DNA of 64,000 nucleotides from Chlorops oryzae (lineage: Eukaryota; Arthropoda; Insecta; Diptera; Chloropidae), in NCBI GenBank assembly GCA_020466095.1, contig CM035806.1:112251401-112315400 (forward strand). Reading direction: 5' to 3'. Numbering within the stretch: position 1 is the stretch's first letter; every line of letters begins with the position of its first letter. The position numbers and the translations under genes were made by a program. Below, piece after piece: positions 62,097 to 64,000 of this stretch. Below the pieces are notes generated by a model that made no database searches, was not told the origin of the DNA, and worked only from the letters and a program-made list of their open reading frames with translations.

Positions 62097-63785
62097 TTGA
62101 AGATGAAATTGACATCTGCGCCAGTCTTAACACATCCCAATTACAGCAAACCTTTTATAGTGCAATGTGATGCAAGCCAACATGGTATTGGCGGTCTTTT
62201 AGCTCAATGCGATGAGGAGGGAATAGAGAAACCAATCGCTTACATGTCGAAAAAGTTAACGAAGGCCGAACAAAACTATACAGTATCTGAATTAGAATGT
62301 TTGGCGGTAGTGCTGGCAATAAAAAAATTTCGTTCTTATATTGAGGGGCATGAATTTAAGGTCGTTACGGATCATGCAAGCCTTAAATGGCTTATGAGTC
62401 AAAAAGACCTCCATGGACGTTTAGCACGATGGGCATTAAAGCTACAAGGCTTTACATTTACGATCGAACACCGTAGAGCTAGTGAGAATGTGGTTGCTGA
62501 TGCACTCTCGCGCACATTTGAGATAAATGAGGTGGCTGAGTTAGAAGTCCTTCCATCAATAGACCTTAACTCCGAATTTTTTGATAGCCCCTCGTATAGC
62601 AACTTAAGAGAAAAATTTTTGAAAAGTGAACTACCTGATTTCAGAGTTATTGATAACTATATTTACCACCGAACGGAGTTCAATAAAGGAACAGACAGCA
62701 TGTCCACGGATTGGAAACTTTGGGTCCCAGAGGAATTAAGGCAGGGCGTGATTAGTGCAGCGCATAACCCTCCATCTGCTTCTCATGGCGGCGTCGCTAA
62801 AACATTGGAAAGAGTACGCAGACATTTTTTTTGGCCTATGCAGTTAAGAGATGTAAAAGAGTTTGTTCAGAATTGCTCTCTATGCAGAACTTCTAAGTCA
62901 CCAACTCATACCTTAAGACCGCCGATGAGTAAGCTCATTGACACAATTAGACCTTTTCAACGTCTTTATATAGACCTCATAGGACCTTTCCCAAGATCCC
63001 GTAAGGGAAATATAGGTGCATTGAGTGTATTAGACCATTTTTCGAAATTTTCGTTTTTAAAGCCGTTGAAAAAATTTCGCTCTAGCGAAATCATAGAATT
63101 TTTAAAGGAAAGTATCTTTGACTGTTTTGGAGTGCCGGAGTCAGTAGTCTCAGATAATGGAAGCCAATTCCGCAGTAAAGAATTTTCTGAATTTTTGAAT
63201 AAGTATGGTATCAGCCATATGTTAACGGCTGTTTATTCTCCACAGTCAAATGCTGTTGAACGTGTCAATAGATCTTTAAACGAAGCATTGCGATCTTATA
63301 TTCGTAAAGATCAGCGTCAGTGGGACGTGTTCTTGAGCGACGTGAATAGTTCCTTGCGCAATAGTTTGCACCAAACAATCGGAGTTTCCCCTTACTATGT
63401 TCTTTTTGGGCAGAGCATGATATCTCACGGAGACGACTATAAGCTGTTGAAGAACTTAGGCATACTAAACGAAGATAGGCAGCCACTAGACCGAAGTGAT
63501 GAGCTTCAGCTGCTTCGTAGCAACATAAAAGACAAGATACAGGCAGCGTACAAGCGTAATGCTCGTCTATACAATTTGCGTAGTCGTGAGCGGCAGCTTG
63601 AAATTGGTCAGGAAGTAGTGAGGCGGAATTTCCCACAAAGCAGTTTAATCAAACACTTTAATGCCAAGCTGGCACCAAGAGGAGTGAGAGCGAAAGTTGT
63701 TGAGAAAAAAGGCAATTCTTATTATGTATTGGAAGACTTAGATACCCATACTCAGGGAACCTATCATGCCAAAGATATTTGGTAA
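62097..63785 (+). CDS. pol: RNase H and integrase, copy 2
   Basis: Continues the copy 1 frame downstream of the A-run: VQCDASQHGIGG, integrase HHCC and D,D,E motifs, same C-terminus. One visible change from copy 1 (SKEFSEF against SKQFSEF). Not reachable from the upstream frame without correcting the shift. Confidence 0.88.
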   Translation: MKMKLTSAPVLTHPNYSKPFIVQCDASQHGIGGLLAQCDEEGIEKPIAYMSKKLTKAEQNYTVSELECLAVVLAIKKFRSYIEGHEFKVVTDHASLKWLMSQKDLHGRLARWALKLQGFTFTIEHRRASENVVADALSRTFEINEVAELEVLPSIDLNSEFFDSPSYSNLREKFLKSELPDFRVIDNYIYHRTEFNKGTDSMSTDWKLWVPEELRQGVISAAHNPPSASHGGVAKTLERVRRHFFWPMQLRDVKEFVQNCSLCRTSKSPTHTLRPPMSKLIDTIRPFQRLYIDLIGPFPRSRKGNIGALSVLDHFSKFSFLKPLKKFRSSEIIEFLKESIFDCFGVPESVVSDNGSQFRSKEFSEFLNKYGISHMLTAVYSPQSNAVERVNRSLNEALRSYIRKDQRQWDVFLSDVNSSLRNSLHQTIGVSPYYVLFGQSMISHGDDYKLLKNLGILNEDRQPLDRSDELQLLRSNIKDKIQAAYKRNARLYNLRSRERQLEIGQEVVRRNFPQSSLIKHFNAKLAPRGVRAKVVEKKGNSYYVLEDLDTHTQGTYHAKDIW

Positions 63786-63846
63786 GTCTACCAGCCTTTA
63801 GGTCTTCAGATTCAACTCTTCGCATCTGCTCGAGTTAAATCTGTGG

Positions 63847-64000
63847 TGTAAGGACCAGGTTGTCGAATAATACGTTACACCAAACGAAGTTAAACCCTTT
63901 TCGCCTTACATTGAAACAAAAATTCGAAAGCAACCGTGCTATGTTAGCAGTTAACAGTAGGTTATTTGATAACAGTGGAGAACATTATGTAGACAGTAAA
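63847..64000 (+). repeat. RING-Gag element LTR 3, partial
   Basis: The first 154 bp of the LTR (tgtaaggaccagg...), identical to LTR 1 and 2 as far as it goes; cut by the window edge. Preceded by the same ttaaatctgtgg as LTR 2. Confidence 0.88.

Larger units (their letters stand above)
54779..64000 (+). mobile_element. RING-Gag Ty3/Gypsy element, copy 2 (runs off the right edge)
   Basis: Shared LTR 2, internal region offset by exactly 7,772 bp from copy 1, then LTR 3 from 63847. Gag and protease are intact, RT is split by a mariner at 60264-61556, and an A-run is one base longer at 62047-62055. Few other differences from copy 1. Confidence 0.9.

Overview
The window looks like repeat-dense, AT-rich chromatin of a higher fly (Diptera). 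A tephritid-like genome is my inference, from the mixture of Jockey, mdg1-like, BEL and mellifera-type mariner elements and from fly-type dispersed repeats with a 'gtccgtctgtctg' box. No complete host gene is certain. The only candidate is a 154-codon open frame cut by the left edge (1-464, minus). Almost everything else is transposable elements, many nested inside one another, with target-site duplications (TSDs) that can be read directly.

Layout. 1-7.6 kb: a spliced hAT transposase with one nonsense codon, two hAT MITEs with perfect 8-bp TSDs, a PIF/Harbinger-like MITE and a Jockey fragment. 7.6-11.2 kb: a two-gene CACTA/EnSpm-like transposon (618-aa transposase plus a three-exon DUF4806 gene). 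11.2-16.9 kb: a TIR element holding a 693-bp MITE with a 9-bp TSD and a nearly full-length Jockey retrotransposon with an 11-bp TSD. 17.3-28.6 kb: a large inverted-repeat arrangement around a 7.39-kb mdg1-like Gypsy element. This element has LTRs of identical length, a 4-bp TSD and three small extra ORFs ahead of gag, and it interrupts an older transposase gene. 29-37 kb: dispersed repeats, a BEL-type LTR carrying a pogo/Tigger-like element that itself carries a hAT MITE, an internally deleted hAT, and a broken multi-exon transposase-like gene. 38-46.9 kb: two tRNA-like sequences, a truncated non-LTR retrotransposon, a 726-bp near-palindrome, a degenerate BEL pol with its 3' LTR, and an env-like fragment.

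46,951-64,000: the most striking part. Two almost identical Ty3/Gypsy-type elements sit head to tail and share the middle LTR (LTR-internal-LTR-internal-LTR). Their Gag begins with a textbook RING-H2 finger, the hallmark of E3 ubiquitin ligases, followed by an ordinary retrotransposon Gag and zinc knuckles. Copy 1 has a single nonsense codon in the protease region. Copy 2 is intact there but carries a 1,293-bp mariner in its reverse transcriptase and a one-base expansion of an A-run downstream. Each copy is therefore broken at a different place.

How the genes work together: each element carries its own machinery (Gag packaging, protease, RT/RNase H and integrase for LTR elements; endonuclease/RT for Jockey; DDE-type transposases for the DNA elements). 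Most are disabled by one or a few lesions, so movement in trans by relatives elsewhere in the genome is likely. Positions are read by eye; no database search or alignment was run.
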